Positions 1 through 8,556 of a stretch of 64,000 bases of DNA are shown here, one piece after another. Below the pieces are notes generated by a model. It made no database searches, was not told where the DNA came from, and worked only from the letters and a program-made list of their open reading frames with translations. The position numbers and the translations under genes were made by a program. The DNA is taken from assembly GCF_900291985.1 (NCBI RefSeq), contig NZ_LT985980.1, positions 4,156,245-4,220,244 on the forward strand. The letters are read 5' to 3'. Position 1 is the stretch's first letter. Each line of letters begins with the position of its first letter. Source of the stretch: Lysinibacillus timonensis. GTDB taxonomy: Bacteria; Bacillota; Bacilli; Bacillales_A; Planococcaceae.

Positions 1-2
1 CA

Positions 3-1418
3 AGCTATATGGTCGATACGGTACCTAACCCAAAGTTTGGTAATGAATGGTTTATTATCGCTTTAGCTAGAGGGAATTATGAGGTGCCCAAAAGTTATTA
101 TGACACATACTACAAAAATTTAGTGAGAACAGTACAGGACATGAAGGGTGAACTCCATAGTAGAAAATTTACTGAGTATGCAAGGGTGGTGTTAGCTTTA
201 TCTGCTATCGGGAAAGATGCTACGAATGTCGGTGGTTATAACTTAGTCGAAAAGCTTTACGATTTTGAACATGTGATTATGCAAGGCATTAATGGTCCTA
301 TTTTTGCGCTAATTGCTCTTGATAGCTGGAAATATGAAATTCCTGCGACAGCTTCAAACAGTCGCAAGAAGATGATTGATTATATTTTAAGTAAGCAGTT
401 GGATGATGGTGGATTCGCTCTCTCAGGTACAAAGGCGGATCCTGATATAACAAGTATGGCAGTGCAAGCTTTATCGACATATAGTCATCAACCAGAAGTA
501 AAATTAGCCATTGATAGAGCGCTTGGAACTTTAGTAAGTATTCAAGGTTCTGAAGGAAGCTATGCAAGTTGGGGTGTTACAAATTCTGAAAGTGTTGCTC
601 AAGTGATTGTTGCTTTAACAAGTGTTGGTATTGATCCAACAGAGGATACTCGATTTAGAAATGTCGTACCTCAACTGCTAACTTACTTTGATGACACAAC
701 AGGTGGATTTAAACATGTATTAGATAGGGAAACTGATGGTATGGCTACAGAACAAGCTGGTTATGCACTAGCTAGCTATCATCGCCAAATTGCAAACAAA
801 ACAAAACTTTATGATATGTTAGATACTAAAACTGCATCTCACTTTGAAGGTAATCAAATACCAAATGAACAAAACGAAACAAAATTTTATGATATTAATA
901 ACCATTGGGCAAAAGAATTCATTGAAGAGGCGTCGAATTTAGGTTTACTTAATGGTTTTCCTGATGGGAGTTTTAAACCGAATCAGTATATGACACGGTT
1001 ACAAGCAACTTCAATTATCGTACAAATTTTAGATTTAACAGCAACTGAGGATGCACCATATAAAGATATTTCCTCTTTAGATGAAGGAGCCCAAAGTAGA
1101 ATTGCGGCTGCTTTTGAAGCAGGGATTATAGTATATGAAAATGATAAATATAAACCAAATGAAAAAATTACTAGAGTAGAACTAGCTCAAATGTTAGGTC
1201 GAGCGTTCACATATAAAAATGGTTCAGCTCATATACCAAAAAAGTTAGCGCCTTACTCGGATATACAACAATACAATGATGAAACAAAAAATTCGATTTC
1301 CTTATTATATGATTTGAAAATTGCTACGGGCTCGAACGGTTTATTCAATCCTACACAATTTACAACACGTGCCCATTCATCTGTAATGTTTGTGAATTTT
1401 TACAAGCAAATTCAATAA
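3..1418 (+). CDS. Surface protein: intrinsic-factor-like alpha/alpha barrel plus three SLH domains (5' truncated)
   Basis: The frame is open to the left window edge, so the true start and signal peptide are missing; the first ATG at 9 is probably internal. The first ~270 residues carry prenyltransferase/squalene-cyclase-type helical repeats (for example LDDGGFALSGTKADPDITSM), the fold also used by the N-terminal domain of intrinsic factor and transcobalamin. Three S-layer homology domains follow, at about residues 290-345, 350-405 and 410-469 (NNHWAKEFIEEA, YKPNEKITRVELAQML, LFNPTQFTTR), which would attach the protein to secondary cell-wall polymer. A DUF4430 lipoprotein gene begins 16 nt downstream and an ECF transporter follows, suggesting a substrate-capturing surface protein. 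Family assignment is good; corrinoid binding is inference. Confidence 0.75.
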   Translation, partial: SYMVDTVPNPKFGNEWFIIALARGNYEVPKSYYDTYYKNLVRTVQDMKGELHSRKFTEYARVVLALSAIGKDATNVGGYNLVEKLYDFEHVIMQGINGPIFALIALDSWKYEIPATASNSRKKMIDYILSKQLDDGGFALSGTKADPDITSMAVQALSTYSHQPEVKLAIDRALGTLVSIQGSEGSYASWGVTNSESVAQVIVALTSVGIDPTEDTRFRNVVPQLLTYFDDTTGGFKHVLDRETDGMATEQAGYALASYHRQIANKTKLYDMLDTKTASHFEGNQIPNEQNETKFYDINNHWAKEFIEEASNLGLLNGFPDGSFKPNQYMTRLQATSIIVQILDLTATEDAPYKDISSLDEGAQSRIAAAFEAGIIVYENDKYKPNEKITRVELAQMLGRAFTYKNGSAHIPKKLAPYSDIQQYNDETKNSISLLYDLKIATGSNGLFNPTQFTTRAHSSVMFVNFYKQIQ

Positions 1419-1434
1419 AAGTGAGGTATAACTT

Positions 1435-2313
1435 ATGACCCGTAAATGGCTACCTCTTATTATTGTAATTCTTTTCAGTTGTTTAATAGCTGGATGTAAA
1501 ATAGAAACGGTTGAAGAACACCAAAAGCTAACTTCAGAGGAACAGAGTATTGGTGTAGAGCAGGTAGATAAAAGTGAGCTGCAAGAAAATATAGAAGACC
1601 AAAAGGTGATAAGTGAGCCGGTTGATCAATCTGTAATAGAAGAAAATGAGCATGATGAAGAAGAGAATTCGAAAGAAGAATTGAAAAGCGTTTCGAAAGA
1701 AGAGAGTAAAGAATCTAGTAATATAAAACTTCAAAATGAAAATAAAACAGTAGATAACAATTCAAGCGAAACAGTAGTGCCAAAATCAGAAGACAATCAA
1801 AAGACAGATTCTACAACTCCGAAAGAAAACATCAGTACCAAACAAACGGAAGCCGATGAAGAATTAACTGATTCTGCGACACCGAAAAGATATGTAACGA
1901 TTGGGATTTATGTAAAATCACTATTAAATAATATGGATTTACTCCATCCTTCTTTACGAAGTGAACAATATGTTCCAAGTAATGGCGTTATTTTAGGCGC
2001 AACTCGATACGAGTTACTCACTGAAAATGATACGGTGTGGGATATTCTGGTTCGGGCCACAAAAGAACATAACATACAAATGGAATACCAAGGTGTTGAC
2101 CAAAATATTTACAACAGTGTGTACGTTGAAGGTATTAATCACCTATATGAATTTAGCGCTGGTGAATTAAGTGGTTGGATGTATAGTGTAAATGGTGATT
2201 TTCCTAATTACGGGAGTAGTCAATATATACTAAAGGACGGGGATGTCATTGAATGGCATTATACCGTAGATTTAGGTCGAGATTTAGGTGAATATTGGAA
2301 TGGTGACGAATGA
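1435..2313 (+). CDS. Lipoprotein with C-terminal DUF4430 (transcobalamin C-terminal-like) domain
   Basis: A 292-residue secreted lipoprotein with a hydrophobic signal and lipobox LIAGC (Cys21). Residues ~25-150 are a low-complexity, Glu/Lys/Ser/Asn-rich linker that could span the wall. The C-terminal ~140 residues look like DUF4430, with GWMYSVNGDFPNYG and a terminal LKDGDVIEWHYT motif; this family is related to the beta domain of transcobalamin/intrinsic factor. Spacing to the upstream barrel protein is 16 nt, and the stop overlaps the ecfT start by 4 nt (ATGA), so translation is probably coupled. I infer that it hands substrate to the ECF transporter. The substrate is not shown by sequence alone. 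Confidence 0.75.
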   Translation: MTRKWLPLIIVILFSCLIAGCKIETVEEHQKLTSEEQSIGVEQVDKSELQENIEDQKVISEPVDQSVIEENEHDEEENSKEELKSVSKEESKESSNIKLQNENKTVDNNSSETVVPKSEDNQKTDSTTPKENISTKQTEADEELTDSATPKRYVTIGIYVKSLLNNMDLLHPSLRSEQYVPSNGVILGATRYELLTENDTVWDILVRATKEHNIQMEYQGVDQNIYNSVYVEGINHLYEFSAGELSGWMYSVNGDFPNYGSSQYILKDGDVIEWHYTVDLGRDLGEYWNGDE

Positions 2314-3191
2314 AAGGATTTGAAACATATCATCCAATTGTAATTTTTTATTATTTTTCTTCTGTAATGTGTATGACGATGTTTTTTATGCATCCGGTTT
2401 ATATTGGAAGTACCTTTCTTGTTGCAACGATACTACGAATGATGTGGTTAAGGGGTCAGTTTTGGAAATCCAGTTGGTATTATATTCCGTTATTATTGGT
2501 AATGGCAGTTGTGAATCCGCTGATTAGTCACAATGGAAAACTTGTTATTTTATATATCAACGATAATCCAATTACAATTGAAGCCATTGTATATGGGTTT
2601 GCCATAGCCTTAATGGTTGTTGCAATCATGTTTTGGTTTAGTTGCTATAACATAGCCATGACTTCTGACAAGTTTCTTTATTTATTTGGTAAAGTTTCGC
2701 CTATATTGGCTCTAACGATTTCTATTACAATGAGGCTAATTCCAAGTTTTAAACATCAACTACGTGTTATTTCTGATGCACAAAAAACAATTGGGATGGA
2801 TTTTACAGTAGGTTCACCTTTACACCGTGTAAAGAGTTGTATGAAAATCTTGTCAATACTCATAACCTGGGCATTAGAAAACGCAATAGAAACTGCAGAT
2901 TCTATGAAAGCAAGGGGATATGGGGTGAAAAAACGCACAACCTTTTCATTGTTTGTCATAGAGATACGTGATATTAAGATGATTAGTTATATTACTCTTC
3001 TAATCGCTGTGTGTTTATATGGTGTTTTTACTGGTTACATGACTTATTATTATTATCCAACATTTACAACACTTTATTGGTCTATCGATCATTTACTTTT
3101 TTATTTTATCTATCTAATTTTATTGTCCATTCCAATTATGATGAATGTAAAGGAGGACATCAAATGGCGGTACTTACAATCAAAGATTTGA
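2310..3191 (+). CDS. ECF transporter transmembrane component EcfT
   Basis: A 293-residue polytopic membrane protein with several strongly hydrophobic segments. A cytoplasmic stretch contains ITMRLIPSFKHQ and, about 70 residues later, ADSMKARGYG, the Ala-Arg-Gly coupling-helix motif typical of EcfT that docks into the two ATPases. In ECF systems EcfT links the ATPases to the substrate-binding S component. Its ATG overlaps the lipoprotein stop by 4 nt, and its own last 28 nt overlap the start of the ATPase gene. Linked genes for ATPases and an S component indicate a dedicated (group I-type) ECF transporter. Confidence 0.85.
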   Translation: MKGFETYHPIVIFYYFSSVMCMTMFFMHPVYIGSTFLVATILRMMWLRGQFWKSSWYYIPLLLVMAVVNPLISHNGKLVILYINDNPITIEAIVYGFAIALMVVAIMFWFSCYNIAMTSDKFLYLFGKVSPILALTISITMRLIPSFKHQLRVISDAQKTIGMDFTVGSPLHRVKSCMKILSILITWALENAIETADSMKARGYGVKKRTTFSLFVIEIRDIKMISYITLLIAVCLYGVFTGYMTYYYYPTFTTLYWSIDHLLFYFIYLILLSIPIMMNVKEDIKWRYLQSKI

Positions 3192-4819
3192 GTTTTCAAT
3201 ATCCAGAAGAAAAAAATTATGCCTTGCATTCTATTAATCTTGAAATTGAAGAAGGTGAATTTGTCGTTCTAATCGGTCAATCAGGCTGTGGGAAAAGTAC
3301 ATTACTTAAGCACCTAAAACGAGAGATTGCTCCACATGGTCAGTTGACAGGTGAAATCTTCTATGAGGATACACCTTTACATGAATTAGAAGCACAAGTG
3401 ATATCCTCTGAGATTGGGATCGTTTTGCAAAATCCAGAAAACCAAATTGTAACCGATAAAGTTTGGCATGAACTAGCCTTTGGGTTAGAAAACCTTGGTT
3501 TAGATACACTTACTATTCGTAGACGTGTTGCTGAAATGGCGAACTTTTTCGGTATACAACAATGGTTTCGAAAAAGTACAGTCGACTTATCCGGTGGTCA
3601 AAAGCAACTTTTAAACTTGGCTTCTGTTATGTTAATGCAACCACGAATATTATTACTTGACGAACCTACTTCACAATTAAATCCTATAGCGGCTTCCGAG
3701 TTTATGACAATGCTTCGCAAATTAAATGAAGAGCTTGGATTAACAATCATCATGGCAGAACATCGTTTAGAAGAAGTACTACCTATTGCTAGCCGTGTTA
3801 TTGTGATGGAGGAAGGATCTATCATTTATAATGGTAAACCACGTAATTTATTACATGGACTACCGAATGGACATGCAATGCTTAAAGCGTTACCTTCAGC
3901 AATGAGAATTTATCAATCAATTGGTGGTACGGTTGACTCTCCATTAACGATAAAAGAAGGAAGGCAATGGTTGCAAAAAATAAATATTCAAAATGGTAAA
4001 ATTGATGACGTTAAACACCATGGTAATCAAGATATTGTTTTAGAGGCAAAGGATGTAGCTTTCCGATACGATAAAGATGGCGAAGACATACTAAGGCATT
4101 TTAATTTGAAAATTCATGATGGTGAATTTTTATCAGTTATTGGTGGTAATGGTGCTGGTAAGTCTACAGCATTAAAAGTATTTTCGGGGTTATTAAAACC
4201 GTATCGAGGCCATGTATTTCTATATGGTAGAAACGTACAAAAGTATTCAAATACAGAATTATATCAAAAATATATGGCAGTTTTACCGCAAGACCCGACT
4301 GTATTATTTGTTGAAAAAAGGGTTAGTCAGGAATTACAGTCCGTGGCAAAAGGGACGGGTTCAATATCGAAACAAGAGGAAATTATTGAATTATTTGGAT
4401 TAGGTGGATTATTAGAGCGGCATCCTTATGATTTAAGTGGTGGTGAACAACAAAAGCTTGCAATAGCTAAGCTGTTATTACTAAATCCACGGATTTTGTT
4501 GCTTGATGAACCAACAAAAGGACTAGATGCATTTGCAAAACAATCGTTAGCAGAGACTCTAAAAGTATTGCAAAAACAACGGGTCACTATTTTAATGGTA
4601 ACTCACGATATTGAGTTTTCAGCAGAATATAGTGATCGATGTGCATTATTTTTTGATGGTCAAATCATATCTAGTGATCCTCCTCGGCAGTTTTACTGTG
4701 GAAATACATTTTATACAACAGCAGCTCATCGAATGACGAGAAAGATATTTGAAAATGCCATAACCGTCGAGGATGTGATGAAGTTATGCAAGAAGGCAGA
4801 CAAAGCAGCTTTAGTTTAA
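3164..4819 (+). CDS. ECF transporter ATPase, two ABC domains fused (EcfA-EcfA)
   Basis: A 551-residue protein with two complete ABC ATPase domains. Domain 1 has Walker A GQSGCGKST (~38-46), signature LSGGQKQ and Walker B ILLLDEPTSQ. Domain 2 has Walker A GGNGAGKST (~327-335), signature LSGGEQQ and Walker B ILLLDEPTKG. I chose the ATG at 3164 because it follows AAGGAGGA at 3150-3156; a longer reading from 3011 would lie inside ecfT without a ribosome site. The gene overlaps ecfT by 28 nt and the S-component gene by 34 nt. Separate EcfA1 and EcfA2 subunits are more common, but fused forms are well known. The ATPase energises import by the neighbouring EcfT and S proteins. Confidence 0.9.
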   Translation: MAVLTIKDLSFQYPEEKNYALHSINLEIEEGEFVVLIGQSGCGKSTLLKHLKREIAPHGQLTGEIFYEDTPLHELEAQVISSEIGIVLQNPENQIVTDKVWHELAFGLENLGLDTLTIRRRVAEMANFFGIQQWFRKSTVDLSGGQKQLLNLASVMLMQPRILLLDEPTSQLNPIAASEFMTMLRKLNEELGLTIIMAEHRLEEVLPIASRVIVMEEGSIIYNGKPRNLLHGLPNGHAMLKALPSAMRIYQSIGGTVDSPLTIKEGRQWLQKINIQNGKIDDVKHHGNQDIVLEAKDVAFRYDKDGEDILRHFNLKIHDGEFLSVIGGNGAGKSTALKVFSGLLKPYRGHVFLYGRNVQKYSNTELYQKYMAVLPQDPTVLFVEKRVSQELQSVAKGTGSISKQEEIIELFGLGGLLERHPYDLSGGEQQKLAIAKLLLLNPRILLLDEPTKGLDAFAKQSLAETLKVLQKQRVTILMVTHDIEFSAEYSDRCALFFDGQIISSDPPRQFYCGNTFYTTAAHRMTRKIFENAITVEDVMKLCKKADKAALV

Positions 4820-5493
4820 TTGTTACAATAATCCTTATCTTCATCGTCATGCCGTTAGTGTTATATATAGGTGTGACATTATTAGAAGATCGAAAGTATT
4901 ATATTATTTCAGTCATTATAATATTTTTAGCTTGTATACCATTTATTTTAAGATTTGAAATGCGAAAGCCACAGCCTAGAGAAATTTTATTAATCGCAGT
5001 TATGGCAGGAATTTCTGTAGCGGGGCGTGTATTATTTGCTGTAACACCAGGGTTCAAACCAGTTGCGGCTGTAACTGCCATTACAGGTTTTTACTTAGGG
5101 GCAGAGGCCGGTTTTTTAACAGGTGCTTTAAGTGCAATCGTTTCAAATATGTTTTTTGGACAAGGGCCTTGGACACCTTTTCAAATGTTTACATGGGGAT
5201 TGATTGGATTTGTCGCAGGCTTACTCGGGAAGACTGGTAAAATGGAAGGGAAGCTAGCATTAATATTATTCGGTGTAATTACAGGGGTGTTTTATTCAAT
5301 TGGAATGGATGTTTGGAGCGTTTTATCCATTACAGGGTTATTTTCTATGGAAGCCTATCTTGCAGCATTGGCGACTGCGTTACCTTTTACAGTGATGTAT
5401 GCCATTTCAAATGTAATCTTTTTACTCCTTTTAACTAAACCCATTGGGGAGAAGTTAAAAAGAGTTAAATTAAAGTACAATATTTTTAACTAA
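4786..5493 (+). CDS. ECF transporter S component (substrate unknown, corrinoid suspected)
   Basis: A 235-residue membrane protein with about seven hydrophobic segments. The central part, around residues 65-160, contains AGRVLFAVTPGFKPVAA and GAEAGFLTGALSAIVSNMFFGQGPWTPFQM, typical of ECF substrate-specificity subunits. It overlaps the ATPase gene by 34 nt and lacks a strong ribosome site of its own, consistent with translational coupling; a later ATG at 4849 is possible but would remove the first membrane segment. Its substrate cannot be read from sequence. The adjacent intrinsic-factor-like proteins make cobalamin or another corrinoid the best guess. A hairpin terminator follows within 3 nt. 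Confidence 0.8.
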   Translation: MQEGRQSSFSLIVTIILIFIVMPLVLYIGVTLLEDRKYYIISVIIIFLACIPFILRFEMRKPQPREILLIAVMAGISVAGRVLFAVTPGFKPVAAVTAITGFYLGAEAGFLTGALSAIVSNMFFGQGPWTPFQMFTWGLIGFVAGLLGKTGKMEGKLALILFGVITGVFYSIGMDVWSVLSITGLFSMEAYLAALATALPFTVMYAISNVIFLLLLTKPIGEKLKRVKLKYNIFN

Positions 5494-5495
5494 TA

Positions 5496-5529
5496 AAAGC
5501 ACGTTCCAAAGTGGAATGGAGCGTGCTTT
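5496..5529. terminator. Bidirectional terminator between the ECF operon and fabI
   Basis: A 13-bp stem (AAAGCACGTTCCA pairing with TGGAGCGTGCTTT, one G-T pair) with an 8-nt loop. A-rich and T-rich flanks allow it to serve both convergent genes. Confidence 0.8.
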
Positions 5530-5558
5530 AACCAATGGAAATTCAATTTGCTAATGGG

Positions 5559-6335
5559 TTATCCCATAATGTGATAACCAGAATCGACATAGATTACTTC
5601 GCCAGTAACTCCGCTCGAAAGGTTACTTAACATTACTACGGTCATGTTAGCTACTTCTTCTTGCGTAACATTTCGTTTTAATGGAGATTTTTCTTCAATT
5701 TGATGAAGGATTGTGTTGAAGCTTGGAACTCCTTTAGCTGCTAACGTACGAATTGCACCTGCAGAAATAGCATTGACACGAATACCTTCAGCACCTAAAT
5801 CGAATGCTAAGTATTTAGTTGAAGCTTCAAGTGCAGCTTTTGCAACCCCCATCACATTATAACCTTCTAATACTCGTTCCCCGCCTAAGTAAGACATTGT
5901 AACAATGGAACCACCTTCTGTCATGAAAGGTCGTGCAGCTTTTGCAACAGCGATTAATGAGTAAGCGCTTGTATCTTGAGCGAATGCATAGCCATCACGT
6001 GTTGTCTCGACAAAACGGTTGTGTAAATCTTGGGCATGTGCGAAGGCAACTGAGTGAACGATCCCGTGAATGACACCATATTTTTCGCCAATCTCATTAA
6101 ATGCAGCTGCAATACTTTCATCACTATTTACATCACATTGAATAACTGCAGTATTGTAATCTTGATAATTTTCTAAGACTTTATCGATTTTTCCTTTTGA
6201 ACGTTCTTTTCGATATGTGAAAATGACATTTGCACCAACTTCTAAAAGCTTTTTGGCAATTCCCCATGCAATACTACGTTCGTTAGCAACGCCCATTACG
6301 ACGATATTTTTATCTTTTAATTGTAAAATGTCCAT
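5559..6335 (-). CDS. fabI: Enoyl-[acyl-carrier-protein] reductase (NADH/NADPH), FabI
   Basis: A 258-residue SDR-family enzyme catalysing the last reduction in the fatty-acid elongation cycle (trans-2-enoyl-ACP to acyl-ACP). It has the FabI-type N-terminal nucleotide-binding segment VVMGVANERSIAWGIAK, and the catalytic set Tyr149, Tyr159 and Lys166 in MSYLGGERVLEGYNVMGVAK. The ATG at 6335 is preceded by AAAGGGG on the minus strand. A 17-bp FapR-type operator and a sigma-A-type promoter lie directly upstream, so control by malonyl-CoA through FapR is likely. It is the only minus-strand gene between the ECF operon and the divergent DUF1129 gene. Confidence 0.97.
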   Translation of the reverse strand: MDILQLKDKNIVVMGVANERSIAWGIAKKLLEVGANVIFTYRKERSKGKIDKVLENYQDYNTAVIQCDVNSDESIAAAFNEIGEKYGVIHGIVHSVAFAHAQDLHNRFVETTRDGYAFAQDTSAYSLIAVAKAARPFMTEGGSIVTMSYLGGERVLEGYNVMGVAKAALEASTKYLAFDLGAEGIRVNAISAGAIRTLAAKGVPSFNTILHQIEEKSPLKRNVTQEEVANMTVVMLSNLSSGVTGEVIYVDSGYHIMG

Positions 6336-6372
6336 TTCAGATACCCCTTTAACTTTATTGTTATATCAGTTA

Positions 6373-6389
6373 TTAGTACCAACTACTAA
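6373..6389 (-). promoter_or_regulatory. FapR-type operator upstream of fabI
   Basis: TTAGTACCAACTACTAA is a TTAGTA-N5-TACTAA inverted repeat, the layout of FapR sites in Bacillus lipid genes. It sits about 6-22 nt downstream of the predicted -10 box, where bound FapR would block initiation. Confidence 0.8.
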
Positions 6390-6394
6390 ATTTG

Positions 6395-6423
6395 ATTTTA
6401 ACAGTTATCTCTGTAAATATCAA
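6395..6423 (-). promoter_or_regulatory. Sigma-A-type promoter of fabI
   Basis: On the minus strand, TTGATA (complement of 6418-6423) and TAAAAT (complement of 6395-6400) are separated by exactly 17 nt. The expected start site falls at or just before the FapR operator. Confidence 0.65.
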
Positions 6424-6460
6424 CATGATTATAGTACCTTTATGTAAGGAGGGGAAATTA

Positions 6461-7129
6461 TTGAAATTAACCGTTAAACAAATTATTCAACTAAATAATG
6501 AAAAACGAAAAAAACTGACTCCTAAAAACGAAGAATATTATAATGATTTACTTATTTATATAAGAATGAGTCCATTGAAAAATGAAAGAGCGTCCGAAGA
6601 AAAATTGATGGAAGTGCTCGATCAGTTATTAGAAGGTCAAAACGATGGGAAAACAGCAGAAGAACTATTTGGAACAGACCCAAAGCAATTAGCAGATAAT
6701 ATTATTCAATCATTACCTAAGGAATCTTATAAAGAAATATTAGAGTTTGGTTTAGAAATAATCTTGTCGCTGTTTGGTTGGTATTTAATTGTATGGGGTA
6801 TATGGCCGATGATTCAAAAAAATGACCAAATCGGCTTTTTAGGATCAATTATTATATCTGGGCTATTACTTGTTGGAAGTTTACTATTAATCGTTTATTT
6901 ATTGACTAGAGTAATTAGAAAACATGCATTTAAAGAGAAGAAGAACAGTAAAGTCGTTACAATTATTGTTTGTTTAGCACTTGTATTATTATTAAGTAGC
7001 TTAATTGTACAAATGGTTTTACCACCGCTCGGCCCAAGATTGATTATTTCTTATTACACTCCATTTGGACTTGGGTGTTTCTTCTTATTAGCAAGCTATA
7101 TCTTGAAGAAATCACGAGAAGCAAAATAA
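6461..7129 (+). CDS. DUF1129-like membrane protein
   Basis: A 222-residue protein. Residues ~1-95 are soluble and charged, including a segment resembling the small helical domain often placed before DUF1129 (ASEEKLMEVLDQLLEGQNDG). Four hydrophobic segments follow, around residues 97-117, 122-145, 162-182 and 193-212. I selected TTG at 6461, behind AAGGAGGGG at 6446-6454; the longer reading from 6392 crosses the fabI promoter and has no ribosome site. It is divergent from fabI, with a shared upstream region containing the FapR-type site, so joint control is possible. Molecular function is unknown. It ends at a terminator shared with the ferredoxin gene. Confidence 0.7.
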   Translation: MKLTVKQIIQLNNEKRKKLTPKNEEYYNDLLIYIRMSPLKNERASEEKLMEVLDQLLEGQNDGKTAEELFGTDPKQLADNIIQSLPKESYKEILEFGLEIILSLFGWYLIVWGIWPMIQKNDQIGFLGSIIISGLLLVGSLLLIVYLLTRVIRKHAFKEKKNSKVVTIIVCLALVLLLSSLIVQMVLPPLGPRLIISYYTPFGLGCFFLLASYILKKSREAK

Positions 7130-7139
7130 GCAAAAAAAT

Positions 7140-7164
7140 AAAGGACATGTGCCCATGTCCTTTT
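7140..7164. terminator. Bidirectional terminator between the DUF1129 gene and fer
   Basis: Perfect 10-bp stem AAAGGACATG/CATGTCCTTT with a 4-nt loop, flanked by A-rich and T-rich sequence suited to both convergent transcripts. Confidence 0.8.
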
Positions 7165-7166
7165 CA

Positions 7167-7418
<252 letters not shown>

Positions 7419-7520
7419 CTATCTCTCCTTTTCGATAAGCTTACAAAGAAGCTTCCTTACTATTCTAAATCGGTTTAAACGACATTTCAACATAAATACT
7501 ATGAAAATGGAGGGCTTCAG

Positions 7521-8552
7521 TTGATATTTCAATCGATAGTCTTAAAAATTCTTCACAAATTAAATAGTGAGAGAACCGTTTCAGCCGCTTTTCATTTACT
7601 TAGGGGAAAACGTTCTGGACAAACAATTCAAGATGTTGGGATTTTCCGCTTACATTCGTATTTTGGGATACTACCAAAGTTAACTAGGACGAACTTTAAT
7701 GAACTTATTCATAATTTAGTAGAAAATCAATACATAGCCATTGTACAAAATAATTATTATAAATTCATGGAAAAAGGTCTAAATATTGTAGAAAATTCAT
7801 TGCCAATAGTATTTGACGGATGGCATTACCGTGGAAATGAACATACCTTCTTCTCAAGATTATCATTAATCGTTCAAAGCTTATCGCAACAAAAAGCAAG
7901 CGAAATGAAGTTTGTCCCAATTCAGCAAAATGAAGAAATACAAAACTGGGTAAAACGCTTCTTATTAGATAATAACTATCAAACTGGTAATTTACAATCG
8001 AAACTTCTAGATGAGATTGTTACAAGTCTAGACATAGTTCAGTGTGATGAACAAGTAAAAATGATTGTCATGAAAAGGCTAGCTGGATATAAATTACCTG
8101 GGTATACATGGCAGCAATTGAGCGTTTTAGATAATCGTTCTGAAATTGATATTCAGTTATTATATATTTCGTGCTTACATAAATGGTTAAATGAAATTTT
8201 TCAAAATCATAATCAATATCCATTACTTACTCAAATGGCAGCACAACTGCGTATTGAAATTCCTTTAACCGGTTCAGCATTTCAAACTGCGAAATTATTT
8301 AATGAAGGATACTCAATGGAACAAATTAGCTCAATCCGTAATTTGAAACTTAGTACAATCGAAGATCATATTGTTGAACTTGCGATGAACGAACCGAGTT
8401 TTTCCATCGAGCAATTTGTTTCACCGAAAGACTGTGAACTTGTTTATCAAACAATTGAAAGTTACGATACTAGAAAATTAAAAGTATTACACGAAGTACT
8501 TCCACATTTATCATACTTCCAACTTCGACTAGTATTAGCTAGAGGAGACTGA
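7521..8552 (+). CDS. ypbB: YpbB-like helix-turn-helix protein, partner of RecQ
   Basis: A 343-residue protein of the YpbB family, encoded directly before the RecQ helicase (4-nt gap). The C-terminal ~90 residues (FQTAKLFNEGYSMEQISSIR...) resemble the helix-turn-helix region found at the end of full-length RecQ proteins (HRDC/HTH_40-like). The adjacent RecQ is short, so YpbB may supply that C-terminal function in trans; this is inference. The start is TTG at 7521 with AATGGAGGG at 7506-7514. The N-terminal half is not recognisable as a known catalytic domain. Confidence 0.8.
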   Translation: MIFQSIVLKILHKLNSERTVSAAFHLLRGKRSGQTIQDVGIFRLHSYFGILPKLTRTNFNELIHNLVENQYIAIVQNNYYKFMEKGLNIVENSLPIVFDGWHYRGNEHTFFSRLSLIVQSLSQQKASEMKFVPIQQNEEIQNWVKRFLLDNNYQTGNLQSKLLDEIVTSLDIVQCDEQVKMIVMKRLAGYKLPGYTWQQLSVLDNRSEIDIQLLYISCLHKWLNEIFQNHNQYPLLTQMAAQLRIEIPLTGSAFQTAKLFNEGYSMEQISSIRNLKLSTIEDHIVELAMNEPSFSIEQFVSPKDCELVYQTIESYDTRKLKVLHEVLPHLSYFQLRLVLARGD

Positions 8553-8556
8553 TTTC

